The notes below the pieces were generated by a model. That model worked only from the letters and a program-made list of their open reading frames with translations, was not told the origin of the DNA and ran no database searches. From contig NZ_CP012670.1 of the NCBI RefSeq assembly GCF_004135735.1, positions 3,183,501 to 3,247,500 on the forward strand: 64,000 nt of DNA. The letters run 5' to 3'. The position numbers and the translations under genes are program-made. Below are positions 14,586 to 24,665 of this stretch, piece by piece. Position 1 is the stretch's first letter, and each line of letters opens with the position of its first letter. The DNA is from Sorangium cellulosum (GTDB lineage: Bacteria > Myxococcota_A > Polyangia > Polyangiales > Polyangiaceae).

Positions 14586-15621
14586 GGTCCCAGAAGTACT
14601 TGGTCCCGCTCGGCGGCGCCTCGTCCGCGCCCTCGTCGGGGGCGGCGGCGCCCCCGGCGCGGGAGAGCTCGAGCACCTCCTCCAGCGCGCTCGCCTCGTC
14701 GTGCCAGTACGCCTCGGCGCCGAAGTGCGGGAACGTCCGCGGGAAGATCGGGTCGTGCCACCGCCGCGCGATCCAGGCGGCGTAGTGGATCATCCGGAGC
14801 CCGCGCAGCGGCTCGACGAGCGCCAGCGTGGATCTGTCGAAGCGCCGGAGCTCCTCGTACCCCTCGATGAAGATCTCGCGCTGCCGCCGCGCGACCGCGT
14901 CGCGGCCGGGGAGCAAGAGCCAGAGGTCCTGCACCGCGGGGCCGACCACCATGTCGTCGAAGTCGAGCACGTGGAGCGCGCCGTCGCGGAGGAGCAGGTT
15001 GCCCGGGTGCAGGTCGCCGTGGATGCGGTGCGCCTCGACGCCCGAGAGGCGCTCCTCGGCGACGTCGGCCACGGCGCGCGCCGCCGCGAGGTACCGCCGC
15101 TCGGCGCCCGCGGGGATCACCTTGCGCTCCGCGAGCCAGCCGAGGTCCTCGCGGGCGTACGAGTCCGCGGAGAGCCGGACGCGGTGCTCGGCCGTCCCCG
15201 CCGCGCCCACGTTGTGGATGCGCGCGGTGAGCCTCCCGAGGCGCGCGAACATGTCGTCTCCGAGCTCGTCGGGCGCGCGGCCGCCGGTGCGCTGGAACAG
15301 GCAATACTGGATGTGGTCGATCTGCTTGAGCGTCTCGCCGTCGGGGAACGGGCGCGTCGGGCAGACGGGGATCTCGGCGTCCGCGAGCTCGGCGAGGAAC
15401 CGGTGCTCCTCCAGGATCTGCGACCGCGACCAGCGGCCCGGGCGGTAGAACTTGGCGATGATGCGGGTGCGGTCCTCGCACTCGACCTCGTACACGCGGT
15501 TCTCGAACGAGTTCAGCGGGTAGCAGACGCGATTGCACAGGACGCCTGCCGCCTCGACGGCCTCGATCACTTTGTGCGGCGTCAGCGACAGGAAGAGGTC
15601 GGTCGGTGTGGTGGAGCTCAT
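14578..15621 (-). CDS. srkA: Stress response kinase A-like protein (YihE/SrkA)
   Basis: A 347-residue APH/choline-kinase-fold protein. The catalytic loop HGDLHPGNLLLRDG and the metal-binding DFDDMVVGPAVQDLW are the SrkA/YihE signatures, and the N-terminal LTPHKVIEAVEAAG and PLNSFENRVYEV also fit that family. In enterobacteria SrkA is a Ser/Thr kinase that protects against envelope stress and stress-induced death. I start at the ATG at 15619-15621, where SrkA homology begins (TPTDLFLSLTPHKV); the upstream extension is low-complexity Arg/Ala sequence. The length is close to the family's roughly 330 residues. The last 20 or so residues are a Gly/Ala/Glu-rich tail. Confidence 0.88.
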   Translation of the reverse strand: MSSTTPTDLFLSLTPHKVIEAVEAAGVLCNRVCYPLNSFENRVYEVECEDRTRIIAKFYRPGRWSRSQILEEHRFLAELADAEIPVCPTRPFPDGETLKQIDHIQYCLFQRTGGRAPDELGDDMFARLGRLTARIHNVGAAGTAEHRVRLSADSYAREDLGWLAERKVIPAGAERRYLAAARAVADVAEERLSGVEAHRIHGDLHPGNLLLRDGALHVLDFDDMVVGPAVQDLWLLLPGRDAVARRQREIFIEGYEELRRFDRSTLALVEPLRGLRMIHYAAWIARRWHDPIFPRTFPHFGAEAYWHDEASALEEVLELSRAGGAAAPDEGADEAPPSGTKYFWDLN

Positions 15622-15745
15622 CGTGGGGGGAGAGTGGAGCAGAAGCGGGCGCCGCGCTCGACGAGAAGTTTCGCGCGGCGCCTGCGCGGCGAGCGCGCGG
15701 GGGGGCCGCGCTCCGCGCCGTCGTGATACGCTGACGGGGGAGCCC

Positions 15746-16162
15746 ATGGAAAACACACAGATCTCCTTCCTTAACCTCGAGCTCGGCAAGCTCGAGGCGA
15801 TCGTCGAGATCATGTTCCTCGCGGCCTACGCCGACGGGTCCATCAACGAGGCTGAGCGCGCCGAGCTCTCGGCGCACCTCGGGGCGTTGACCCAGGGCCG
15901 CCTCGGGCCCGACATCGTGAAGCCGCTCCTCGACTTCATCGAGCGCTCGGTGCGCGAGCAGGGCAGGAGCGGCCGCTTCGCCTCGATCCGCGCCCGCCTC
16001 CCCGACGTGCGGATGCGCGAGGCGGCGATCGAGCTGGCGATCCGGCTGATCGCCGCGGACGGCGTGATCCACGAGAGCGAGCACGCCCTGCTGATCGAGG
16101 CGGCGCGCGCCCTGGAGGTGCCGATCGCGTTCAAGGGGCGGGTCTCGACAGCATCGACGTGA
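15746..16162 (+). CDS. TerB-like domain protein
   Basis: A 138-residue all-helical protein with two repeats of the TerB-type signature: AYADGSINEAER (about 33-44) and IAADGVIHESE (about 104-114). TerB-like domains are found in tellurite-resistance and DnaJ-associated proteins, where the acidic DG turns may bind metal. This is a single-domain version. ATG 15746 follows GGGGGAG closely. It is read away from the srkA-like gene, sharing a 124-bp divergent promoter region. The exact role is unknown. Confidence 0.75.
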   Translation: MENTQISFLNLELGKLEAIVEIMFLAAYADGSINEAERAELSAHLGALTQGRLGPDIVKPLLDFIERSVREQGRSGRFASIRARLPDVRMREAAIELAIRLIAADGVIHESEHALLIEAARALEVPIAFKGRVSTAST

Positions 16163-16435
16163 CCCCCCGCCGACGACCTCCGCCGCGGATGTGATGGCGG
16201 CGCGTACGATCGGCGCGCAGAGAATGCGCCGCCGTCCAGCCCTTGCGCGTGGGAGGGCGCCGGCGCGCCGTCCGTGGCCGCCAGGGCCGGCGTGATCCGC
16301 CGGGGGGAATCGAGCGCGAGGCGCGCTTTCGCAGGGGGAAACCTCGCACCTCGGCGCCGGAGCGAGCGCGGGAGAAGCGCATTCCCGTCGTCCCATACCG
16401 GCCTGCTCCTTGCTACGACTCAAGGAGGAGAGGTC
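16163..16435. other. Intergenic region before the second Ser/Thr kinase
   Basis: No gene is supported here. The end of the gap carries AAGGAGG at 16422-16428, a strong ribosome-binding site that fixes the start of the next gene at 16436. Confidence 0.5.
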
Positions 16436-17701
16436 ATGGACACCCGAGGAACTGACAGCACCACGACGCCGCACGGCGCTTCGATGGATCCTGCGTCGAA
16501 CCGATCCCGTCCCGCCACCACCGGGGGCAGAGCATCTCAGCGGGCCCATCGCTCGCCGCGATCTCCGCGCAGGTCGGCCGGTCACCGCCCCCCGTTCGAG
16601 CCCGTCGACATCAGGACGCCGGGCAGGCTGCCGCGGCCGTCCGGCTCGGTGTGGCTCCCTGGCGCGGAGGTCGCGACGCTCGAGGCGGCGAGCGACACCG
16701 CGCCCGCGCCGGTGAGCGCCCCGCCCGCCACGCTGCGGACGGGCCTCGCCGGTCCGCGCGCCGGCGCGGTCAGCGCGCCGGAGCCCGCGTCGGACACCGC
16801 GCGAGGTCGCTACGCCCCAGGCGACGTCCTGGCGCGGCGGTACCGGCTCGTGGAGCTCCTCGGGGAGGGGAGCATGGGCGCCGTCTGGAAGGCCCGTAAC
16901 CTCGCCCTCGAGCTCGACGTGGCGATCAAGCTCATCCGCCGCGAGTGCATCGTGCCCGAGGCCGCCTCGCGGCTGCTCAGGGAGGCGCAGGCCACGGCGC
17001 GGGTCTCGCACCGCGCCGCGGTGCGGATCTTCGACCTCAGCGTCACGGACGCGGGCGAGCCGTTCGTGGTGATGGAGCTCCTCCAGGGCCGATCGCTCGC
17101 GCAGGCGCTCGCCGCGTCGGGGCCGATGTCCCCCGTGTCCGGCGTGCAGCTCTTGCTGCCCGTGATCGGGGCGCTCAGCGCCGCGCACGCCGCTGGGGTC
17201 GTGCACCGGGACGTGAAGCCGGCGAACATCGTGCTCGTGCGCGACGGCCGCAGGACCGTCCCCAAGCTGATCGACTTCGGCATCGCGTTCACGGCGACCC
17301 GCGCGCGGGGCGAGGGGGCGCGGGACGCGCTGGTCGGGAGCCCGGCCTACATGGCGCCGGAGCAGGTCCGCGGCGGGCAGGAGGCGGACGCGCGGGCGGA
17401 CGTGTGGAGCGTGTGCGTCGTGCTCTACGAGATCGTGAGCGGCCGGCGCCCGTTCGGCGGGCCGGGGAGCGTCTCCATCGTGCACGACGTGCTGCGCGCC
17501 GACCCGCCGCGCCTCGAGGTCTTCGAGGCGTATCCGCGGCTCTGGGAGATCATCGAGCAGGGGCTGGCCAAGTCCCCCGAGGAGCGCTTCCCCACGATGG
17601 CGGCGCTGGGCCGCGCGCTGGCCCTGTGGGCCATCGCGAGCGGGGTCGGCCACGACGTGATGGGCGCCTCCCTGATCGACTACTGGCTACCCGACGCCTG
17701 A
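16436..17701 (+). CDS. Hanks-type Ser/Thr protein kinase
   Basis: A 421-residue kinase. The first roughly 125 residues are a Ser/Thr/Pro/Arg-rich disordered extension. The kinase domain then has GEGSMGAVW (Gly loop), VAIKLI (ATP lysine), HRDVKPANI (catalytic loop), DFGIA (metal) and SPAYMAPEQVRGG (activation segment and P+1 loop), so it should be active. There is no transmembrane helix or sensor domain at the C-terminus, which ends shortly after the kinase fold. ATG 16436 is chosen for the perfect AAGGAGG eight bases upstream. It converges on the GH5-like gene with a 14-bp gap. In myxobacteria such kinases form cytoplasmic cascades. Confidence 0.93.
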   Translation: MDTRGTDSTTTPHGASMDPASNRSRPATTGGRASQRAHRSPRSPRRSAGHRPPFEPVDIRTPGRLPRPSGSVWLPGAEVATLEAASDTAPAPVSAPPATLRTGLAGPRAGAVSAPEPASDTARGRYAPGDVLARRYRLVELLGEGSMGAVWKARNLALELDVAIKLIRRECIVPEAASRLLREAQATARVSHRAAVRIFDLSVTDAGEPFVVMELLQGRSLAQALAASGPMSPVSGVQLLLPVIGALSAAHAAGVVHRDVKPANIVLVRDGRRTVPKLIDFGIAFTATRARGEGARDALVGSPAYMAPEQVRGGQEADARADVWSVCVVLYEIVSGRRPFGGPGSVSIVHDVLRADPPRLEVFEAYPRLWEIIEQGLAKSPEERFPTMAALGRALALWAIASGVGHDVMGASLIDYWLPDA

Positions 17702-17715
17702 TCGCGCCCGGCGGC

Positions 17716-18963
17716 TCAGAAGCTCGCCTCGCACGGCCTCTCGTCGGCAAAGGCCTTGATCGTCTCGAGCTCGGCCGCGGTCGCGCCGTTGTAAGCCCAG
17801 GAGAGCGCGCCCGCGTACCCCTGGCTGAACCAGCTCTGCAGGATTTCCGGCACGGTGGCCGTGGACAGCCCGGCGACGGGGAACTCCCCCATGACGACCG
17901 GCTTGTCGGTGATGCCGTAGTCGGCGGGCGACTGGTTGAACGGCCAGTACAGGTTGATCCAGTCGTACATGTGGAACGTGTAAAAATCGATGTCCGTCCT
18001 GCTCCAGGCGCTCGACCACTTCATCGCGGCCGCGCCGACCGTGATGAGCGCGCGGCTCTCCGTGCGCAGCACCCGGATCGTGTCGTTGACGAACGTCTCC
18101 ATCTCCGCGTGCGTCACCGTCTCCAGCTCGGCCATCGGATCGTAGTCGGGGTCGTCGTACGGGCTCGGCCCGGTGATCGCCCACTCGGGCTCGTTGATCA
18201 CGTCCCAGGCCACCATGCGGTGCCGGTAAGGGCTCCGCTCGACCGCCCGGGCCAGCGGCCTGACGACGTTGTCCATCAGCATCGCGCGCCGCCGCGCGTC
18301 GGTCACGATCGGGCGGATACCGACGATCCGGAGATCCCCCTCGACCCGGGTCGGGCGGAAGGCGTCAAAGGAGAAGAGGCAGAGCATGAGGTGCACGTCC
18401 GCCTGCTCGGCGAGCTCGAGCGCCTTCTCGACGTCGCGCTCCGTGGTCGCGCCGAGGCCGGTCGGGTCGTCGTTCGCGTCGAGCACGACGCTCTCGCCGC
18501 GGAGCTCCGGCAGCATCCACCACCGGACGACGCCCGCGCCGTGGGCGCGCATGTCCGCGAGGTTCGCCGCGTGCGTGGACGCCTCGGTCGAGACGCCGCC
18601 CTGGCCCCACGCGGCGATGCCGCCGAAGTCGCCGGCGAAGTGGTGCCACGCATAGTTGATCCCGTACATGAAGCGGGTCTTGCAGCCGACCTGGATACCC
18701 CCGTTGGGCGCGGGGCACTCGTCGACGCACTGGACCTCACCGCCCGCGCCGCCCTGGCCCGCGCCGCCCTGGCCCGCGCCGCCCAGGCCACCCCCGCCCT
18801 CGGCGCCGCCGCCCTGGTCACCCGCCGAGGCGCTGCGTCCGCCGCCGCCGTGCCCGCCGGCCGCCGGCTCTTCGATCGCGCCGGCGCCGGAGCAGGCCGC
18901 GAGCGCAAGGGCGGCTGCCGTCGTGAGAGCGAGGTGACCGAGCGGACAAAGAGGCGTGTGCAT
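17716..18963 (-). CDS. Lipoprotein glycoside hydrolase, GH5-like
   Basis: A 415-residue exported protein. The N-terminus is a lipoprotein signal peptide with lipobox LAAC (Cys24), followed by a roughly 50-residue Gly/Ala/Gln-rich spacer. The catalytic part begins near 97 (RFMYGINYAWHHFAGDF) and follows a (βα)8 cellulase/mannanase pattern: the acid/base Glu258 is in AWDVINEPEW and the nucleophile Glu360 in VVMGEFPVAG. It probably hydrolyses β-linked polysaccharide at the cell surface, either for feeding or for remodelling its own exopolysaccharide. Six or so cysteines sit around the spacer/domain boundary (CVDEC, GCK). The exact GH family and substrate need a profile search; GH5 or the related GH-A clan is the best reading. 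Confidence 0.82.
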   Translation of the reverse strand: MHTPLCPLGHLALTTAAALALAACSGAGAIEEPAAGGHGGGGRSASAGDQGGGAEGGGGLGGAGQGGAGQGGAGGEVQCVDECPAPNGGIQVGCKTRFMYGINYAWHHFAGDFGGIAAWGQGGVSTEASTHAANLADMRAHGAGVVRWWMLPELRGESVVLDANDDPTGLGATTERDVEKALELAEQADVHLMLCLFSFDAFRPTRVEGDLRIVGIRPIVTDARRRAMLMDNVVRPLARAVERSPYRHRMVAWDVINEPEWAITGPSPYDDPDYDPMAELETVTHAEMETFVNDTIRVLRTESRALITVGAAAMKWSSAWSRTDIDFYTFHMYDWINLYWPFNQSPADYGITDKPVVMGEFPVAGLSTATVPEILQSWFSQGYAGALSWAYNGATAAELETIKAFADERPCEASF

Positions 18964-19293
18964 GAGGCGAGCGAGGCGATGCTACGCGCCGGCGCGCGCG
19001 ATCGCCATCCGATTCACGGATGCGCGCGCGGAGAGCACGTTCGGGGTGCCCCGGCGCTCGAGGTGCGTTGTCCGTTCCACGATGAGCGAGCGCCGCCTGT
19101 GGGCTGGAGTGGGAGCGCGAGCCGCGAGCGCGCCGCATCGTCCGGGCGCGCCGCGTCGCCCGTGCGCTCCGCGCCGGTCGCGCGCCGGCTCTCCGGGACC
19201 CCTTGAAACCTGCTTCGCCGGCCGGCTATTCAGGGGCACCGGGCGCCGCTCGCGCCCCCGAACGCCCCGCTCGCGGGAGGAGAACCACCGAAC
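18964..19293. other. Divergent promoter region, GH5-like / frmA
   Basis: 330 bp between divergent genes with no gene of its own. A TAGCAT box lies on the minus strand 15 nt before the GH5-like ATG. GGGAGGAGA at about 19274-19282 is the ribosome site of the dehydrogenase gene. Nothing else is visible. Confidence 0.4.
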
Positions 19294-20406
<1,113 letters not shown>

Positions 20407-20832
20407 GGCGCGCCCCCGCGCTTCCTCCCGAGGCGCTCCCGCATCTCTACGAGGTGCGCCCTCGCATCTCCGTCCCTGGTGTCACTGGCATTCCTGATCG
20501 CCCTCGGCCTTCGCCATTTCTTTTTCAATCCGCGCGCGGGTTGGTGAGGGGAGCGGCGAGGTCGCGCTCCTCGCGCGGGCGCGGAGCGCCGTCCTGCCCG
20601 GTCGCCCGCCGCGCCGGAGGAGCGCGCGATCGAGCACGATTCGAGCGCGATTCGAGCGCGATCGGAGCGCCCATCGGACGAGCTCCAGGGCCGCGACCTG
20701 CGGGCGCGCGCGGCCCTGCGCGCGATGCGCGGCGCCTCCCCGCGCCGGGTCCCCCCGGACAGGGGTGTCGATGCCGTGTCGGCGGCGACGGATGCTGCCA
20801 AAATCCTGACCCCTGTGACATCATCTGCCGCC
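20407..20832. other. Intergenic region after frmA
   Basis: 426 bp without a supported gene. It includes a small imperfect tandem repeat of ATTCGAGCGCG around 20629-20670 and a T-rich stretch near 20518-20525 that could end frmA transcription. No clear promoter or ribosome-binding site for the aminopeptidase is seen. Confidence 0.4.
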
Positions 20833-22377
20833 ATGTTCCGTGTCACCTCCCTGGCGGGCCTGCCCTTCAACGCCCTCGCCGAGCCGACCGCGGCGATCGC
20901 GGCCTGCGATGCCGTCGTCCTCGTCGCCCCGTCGCCGATCGCGAAGCACGCGGGGGGGCTCGGGTCTGCGGTGGGCGCTGCGGTCGATGCGGCCGCGCGC
21001 GTGGACAGCGCGCTCGACGGCCGGTGCGCGCCGATCGTCCTGCCGGCGCCCGGCGTGCCCGGCGGGCGCCTGGTGCTCGCGCCGACGGGCGCGCTCACCG
21101 AGGACGTCGACGACGTCCGCTCCGTGGCGGAGGCGGCGGCCGCCGGCTTCGCGCGCGCCGTGGAGGCGGGGGCGAGCCGGCCGCTCCTCGTCGTGCGGGC
21201 CCCGGACGCGCCGCGGTTCGCGCGGGCGGTCGAGGTGGGGGCGCTCGCCGCGCTCGGGAGCCAGTGGGCGCCGCTCGAGGCGCGCGAGGCCGAGATGGCC
21301 CCGCGCTCGGCCGAGTCGGTCGCGGTGCTCGGGCTGCCCGAGGCGCGCGCCCGCGAGATCGCGGCCATCGAGGTCGGCCGCGCGCTCTGCCGCGACATCA
21401 CCGGCACCGAGCCGGAGCGGATGGCGCCGCGCCGCGTCGCCGAGATGTGCGAGGCGGCGTTCGCGAGGACGGGCGTGCTCGTCAAGATCGAGCGCAACGT
21501 CGACGACTACCCGCTCATCAGCGCGGTCTCGCGCGCCTCGCGCGTGGTCGAGCGGCACCGGCCGTGCGTCGTGCGGCTCGACTACAGGCCGCGCGGGGAG
21601 ATCCGGCGCACGGTGCTGCTCGCGGGCAAGGGCGTCACCTACGACACCGGCGGCGTCGACCTGAAGACCGACGGCCACATGGCCGGGATGTCGCGCGACA
21701 AGGGCGGCGCGGGCGCGGTCGCCGGGCTCGTGCGCGCGGCCGCGGCGCTCGGCCTGGAGGGCGTGCGCATCGTCGGGCTGCTCGGCCTCGTGCGCAACAG
21801 CATCGGCGAGGAGTCCTATGTCAGCGACGAGATCATCCGCAGCCGCGCCGGCGTGCGCGTGCGGATCGGCAACACCGACGCCGAGGGGCGGCTCGTCCTC
21901 GCCGATCTGCTCGCGCTCGCGCGCGAGCTCGCCATGAGCGGCGCCGCCGATCCGATCCTGTTCTCGCTCGCGACGCTCACGGGGCACGTCTTCCGCGCCC
22001 ACGGGCCGTACACCGGCGCGATCGGCAACACCGCCGCGCGGCCCGAGCTCGATCGGCTCGACGTCCTCGCGGAGCGCTGGGGCGAGCCGATGGAGCGCGT
22101 GCGGCCGCGGCGCGAGGACTACGCGTTCGTCGCTCCCCGCTCGAGCGCCGAGGACGTGGTCTCCTCGAACCGGCTCGCCTCCGTGGACACGCCGCGAGGG
22201 CACCAGTTCCCGTTCGCGTTCCTGGACATCGCGTCGGGGCTCAAGGGCGGCAGCCTGCCGTTCATCCACCTCGACATCGGCGGGGTCGGCGTCGAGCTGG
22301 CCGACTGGCAGTTCGGCCGGCCCACGGGCGTCCCGATCCCGAGCCTCATCGCCTACCTGGCCGGCGAGACGGCGTAG
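20833..22377 (+). CDS. pepA: M17 leucyl aminopeptidase
   Basis: A 514-residue cytosol aminopeptidase. The C-terminal catalytic half has the M17 landmarks: GKGVTYDTGGVDLK (first metal Lys and Asp), MSRDKGGAGAV, and the signature NTDAEGRLVLADLL with the metal-binding Asp and Glu. It probably removes N-terminal residues from peptides as a two-metal hexamer. The N-terminal half is divergent from Escherichia coli PepA and the length is similar to the family. I choose ATG 20833 because the sequence before it is Arg/Pro-rich and unlike the family; no clear ribosome site is present. It stands alone between two intergenic gaps. Confidence 0.88.
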   Translation: MFRVTSLAGLPFNALAEPTAAIAACDAVVLVAPSPIAKHAGGLGSAVGAAVDAAARVDSALDGRCAPIVLPAPGVPGGRLVLAPTGALTEDVDDVRSVAEAAAAGFARAVEAGASRPLLVVRAPDAPRFARAVEVGALAALGSQWAPLEAREAEMAPRSAESVAVLGLPEARAREIAAIEVGRALCRDITGTEPERMAPRRVAEMCEAAFARTGVLVKIERNVDDYPLISAVSRASRVVERHRPCVVRLDYRPRGEIRRTVLLAGKGVTYDTGGVDLKTDGHMAGMSRDKGGAGAVAGLVRAAAALGLEGVRIVGLLGLVRNSIGEESYVSDEIIRSRAGVRVRIGNTDAEGRLVLADLLALARELAMSGAADPILFSLATLTGHVFRAHGPYTGAIGNTAARPELDRLDVLAERWGEPMERVRPRREDYAFVAPRSSAEDVVSSNRLASVDTPRGHQFPFAFLDIASGLKGGSLPFIHLDIGGVGVELADWQFGRPTGVPIPSLIAYLAGETA

Positions 22378-22566
22378 CGACCTGGCGCCGGCAAGGCGGC
22401 ATGGCGCAATCTAAGACGACTCTCGCTCTTTTTCATGCCTGTCGCCACGGCGCCGCGTCCGATCCGTCCCCGGCGGCCGCGTGGGGCGACGCGCGGGGGC
22501 CTATGTGTTGCACGGGATCAGTGCGGCGCCGCGGCGACAGGCACGTTGCTGGCAAGCTCGGCGGTC

Positions 22567-23283
22567 ATGGGGAGAACTCGCTCGACCGCACCCGCCGTTG
22601 TCGCCCTGCTCCGACCTGCGCTCTCCGGGGGGCTGGCCCTCGCGGCCGCCGCCTGCGGCGTCGGCGAGCGGGGGATGGACCTGGATCCGCCGCGCCGGCC
22701 GGCGCTTTCGCAGGGCAGCGGCGCGCTGCGCCTGGCCGCCGCGAGCGAGGAGCCGGGGGCCCAGCCCGTGGCGGACGTGGTGGGGATCGCGAGCGCGGCG
22801 ATCCCGATCGGCGGCACCGGCTACTCCCGCGGGCGGTCGACGGCGGTCGTCAAGGCTCCGATCGAGCGGGTGCGCGCGACGGTGCTCTCGTTCGAGCGCT
22901 ACCCGGAGTTCATGCCTCACTACAAGAAGTGTCGCGTGCTCGGGCGGACCCCTTCGGGCGGGTGGGACGTCTACATGGAGGTCTCGGCGCTTCAGGGCGC
23001 GGTCACGATGTGGGCGCGCATCGAGATCCAGAAGCCGGTCCTCGCGGACGGGGCCGAGACCTACTCGTCCCGCTTCATCTCCGGCAACGTGAGAGATCTC
23101 CAGGCTGTCTGGCGGCTGGAGAGGATCGACGCCGGGTCGACGCGCGTGTCCCTCGAGGTCTTCCTCCGCCCGAAGCTGCCGTTGCCGAAGCGCCTCATCA
23201 ACGCGGAGAACATGGAGGGCTCGGCGCGCGCGCTCGCCGCCCTGCGCGCGCGCGTGGAGGGGGCGGGCGTCGCGCGCCGCTGA
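22567..23283 (+). CDS. SRPBCC/START-like lipoprotein
   Basis: A 238-residue exported protein. The signal peptide ends in a lipobox LAAAAC (Cys30), so it should be a lipoprotein. From about 95 the sequence has the START/polyketide-cyclase-like pattern: STAVVKAPIERVRATVLSFE, then YPEFMPHYKKCRVLGR, and the C-terminal helix LPKRLINAENMEGSARALAAL. These folds hold a hydrophobic ligand in a deep cavity, so a lipid or quinone carrier role in the periplasm is possible. ATG 22567 is chosen because it begins directly at a proper signal peptide. It converges on the choice-of-anchor gene. I cannot assign a ligand. Confidence 0.75.
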   Translation: MGRTRSTAPAVVALLRPALSGGLALAAAACGVGERGMDLDPPRRPALSQGSGALRLAAASEEPGAQPVADVVGIASAAIPIGGTGYSRGRSTAVVKAPIERVRATVLSFERYPEFMPHYKKCRVLGRTPSGGWDVYMEVSALQGAVTMWARIEIQKPVLADGAETYSSRFISGNVRDLQAVWRLERIDAGSTRVSLEVFLRPKLPLPKRLINAENMEGSARALAALRARVEGAGVARR

Positions 23284-23391
23284 TCTCGAGGGCGACCAGC
23301 GTACGGCAGCTCGTTCTCACACGAGACCAGGGACGAGCTTGGGCGACGCAGTACCGGCACGGCTGCGGGGAGCTGCCCCGGATCAGCAGAA

Positions 23392-23409
23392 GAACCGCCA
23401 TGGCGGTTC
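23392..23409. other. 18-bp perfect palindrome between convergent genes
   Basis: GAACCGCCATGGCGGTTC is a perfect palindrome located between the 3' ends of the SRPBCC gene and the choice-of-anchor gene. As RNA it would give a 7-bp stem with a CATG loop on either strand, so it could act as a weak bidirectional terminator. As DNA it could be a dimeric protein site. Confidence 0.4.
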
Positions 23410-23438
23410 GCCTCTCGGCCCGACTTCCCGCAGCAGCG

Positions 23439-24665
23439 CTAGCGGGGAGTCTGGACCGGCGTGGTCTCGACGGCGACCGTGCCGCCGCGCGCGATCCACC
23501 GGAACCCGTCGACGAGCGCGGTCGAGTCGAGCATGTCGTCGCCGGTGTCGAAGATCATGAATCGGAGCGTGATCTCCTCGCCGCCGGTCACCGGCGCCTG
23601 CGTCCGCAGCCAGCGGGTGGCGCCGGCGTCGTTCCAGAGCCCGAATCCGGTGCCCACGAGATCGTCCGCGCCGAGCGGGCACCCCTCGCAGACATCGAAG
23701 AAGCCGATGTTGACGCTCACGGGGTTGCCCAGGCTATCGAACGAGAGATTGCCGTCGCGCGATCCCGGCGGGGGCGGCGTCGCCAGGGCGAGGAACTGGT
23801 CGTTGAAGCTGTCGCAGACGTACTCCGGGTATTCGAACGTGTAGAACTTGAACGCGAACTCGTAACCGGTCGCGTTCGTCGGCGCGCGGAGGACGACCTC
23901 GAGCCCGATGTCGTCGTGGATCTCCGACGAGGGGGGGCAGCTCGGGTTGTCCTGCGGGAAGCCGGGCGGCGCGCGCCCGGGCCCGTAGCTCGAGCAGCTC
24001 GGCCCGCCGCACGCGCCCGGCCGGCGGGCGGCGCGGGCGCGGCCCGAGGAGAGGGCGAGCATGCGCGCGCCGCCCTGCGCGCGCACGCTGGGCCCGAACG
24101 CGTCGAGCACGCCCACCGCGGCGGTGGGCTCGGCGAGGGAGCCGTCGCCGCGCACGTACCTCGCGCGGAGCACGCCCCACCTCCTGTCGCCGGGCGACGC
24201 CGCGGCGCAGAGGTCGATGGCGTTGGCCCCGTGCATGGCGTCGAAATCGTCGGGAGCGAGGTCGCCGTCGCACGCAGGCAGGACGTTATCGACGAGGCCG
24301 TCGCAGTCCTCGTCGGCCGGCTCGGGCATGTTGCCCGCCCCGTCGGGCTCGTCGATCACGACCTCGATCGCGCCCGGGTTGACGTTCCGATCTCCGTCGT
24401 TGCAGTCGCCCTCCGCCGCCGTGAACCCGTCTCCGTCCGCGTCGGCCAGGCCGCCGCCCTCGTCCGGAGAGTCGCCGCCGAGCTCGCCCCCTGCGCCGCC
24501 CGCCGCGCCCGCGCCTCCCGCGCCCGCGCCGGCCGCGTGCTGCGTGTCCCCGCCGTCCTTGCCGGAGAACGGGTCGCCCGGGATCGCCGGGCACCCGCTA
24601 GCAAACCACAGCGCCGCGCCGACGCTCGCGCGGTACGCGAGGAGGAGGGCGCGCCGGCCCCTCAC
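23439..24665 (-). CDS. Choice-of-anchor L-like lipoprotein with MopE-type metal-binding motif
   Basis: A 408-residue exported protein. The short signal peptide ends in lipobox FASGC (Cys25), then a Gly/Ala spacer. Residues about 70-125 carry the Asp/Cys-rich pattern DADGDGFTAAEGDCNDGD...DEDCDGLVDN, a MopE-like putative metal-binding motif common in myxobacterial surface proteins. The rest (about 150-400) matches the choice-of-anchor L type, with YVRGDGSLAEP, GYEFAFKFYTFEYPEY and NIGFFDVCEG, and it ends in a β-sandwich-like stretch. Start GTG 24665 overlaps the stop of the upstream DUF2339-DUF3999 gene by GTGA, so the two are coupled. It is likely a surface or outer-membrane adhesion or structural protein. 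Confidence 0.75.
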   Translation of the reverse strand: MRGRRALLLAYRASVGAALWFASGCPAIPGDPFSGKDGGDTQHAAGAGAGGAGAAGGAGGELGGDSPDEGGGLADADGDGFTAAEGDCNDGDRNVNPGAIEVVIDEPDGAGNMPEPADEDCDGLVDNVLPACDGDLAPDDFDAMHGANAIDLCAAASPGDRRWGVLRARYVRGDGSLAEPTAAVGVLDAFGPSVRAQGGARMLALSSGRARAARRPGACGGPSCSSYGPGRAPPGFPQDNPSCPPSSEIHDDIGLEVVLRAPTNATGYEFAFKFYTFEYPEYVCDSFNDQFLALATPPPPGSRDGNLSFDSLGNPVSVNIGFFDVCEGCPLGADDLVGTGFGLWNDAGATRWLRTQAPVTGGEEITLRFMIFDTGDDMLDSTALVDGFRWIARGGTVAVETTPVQTPR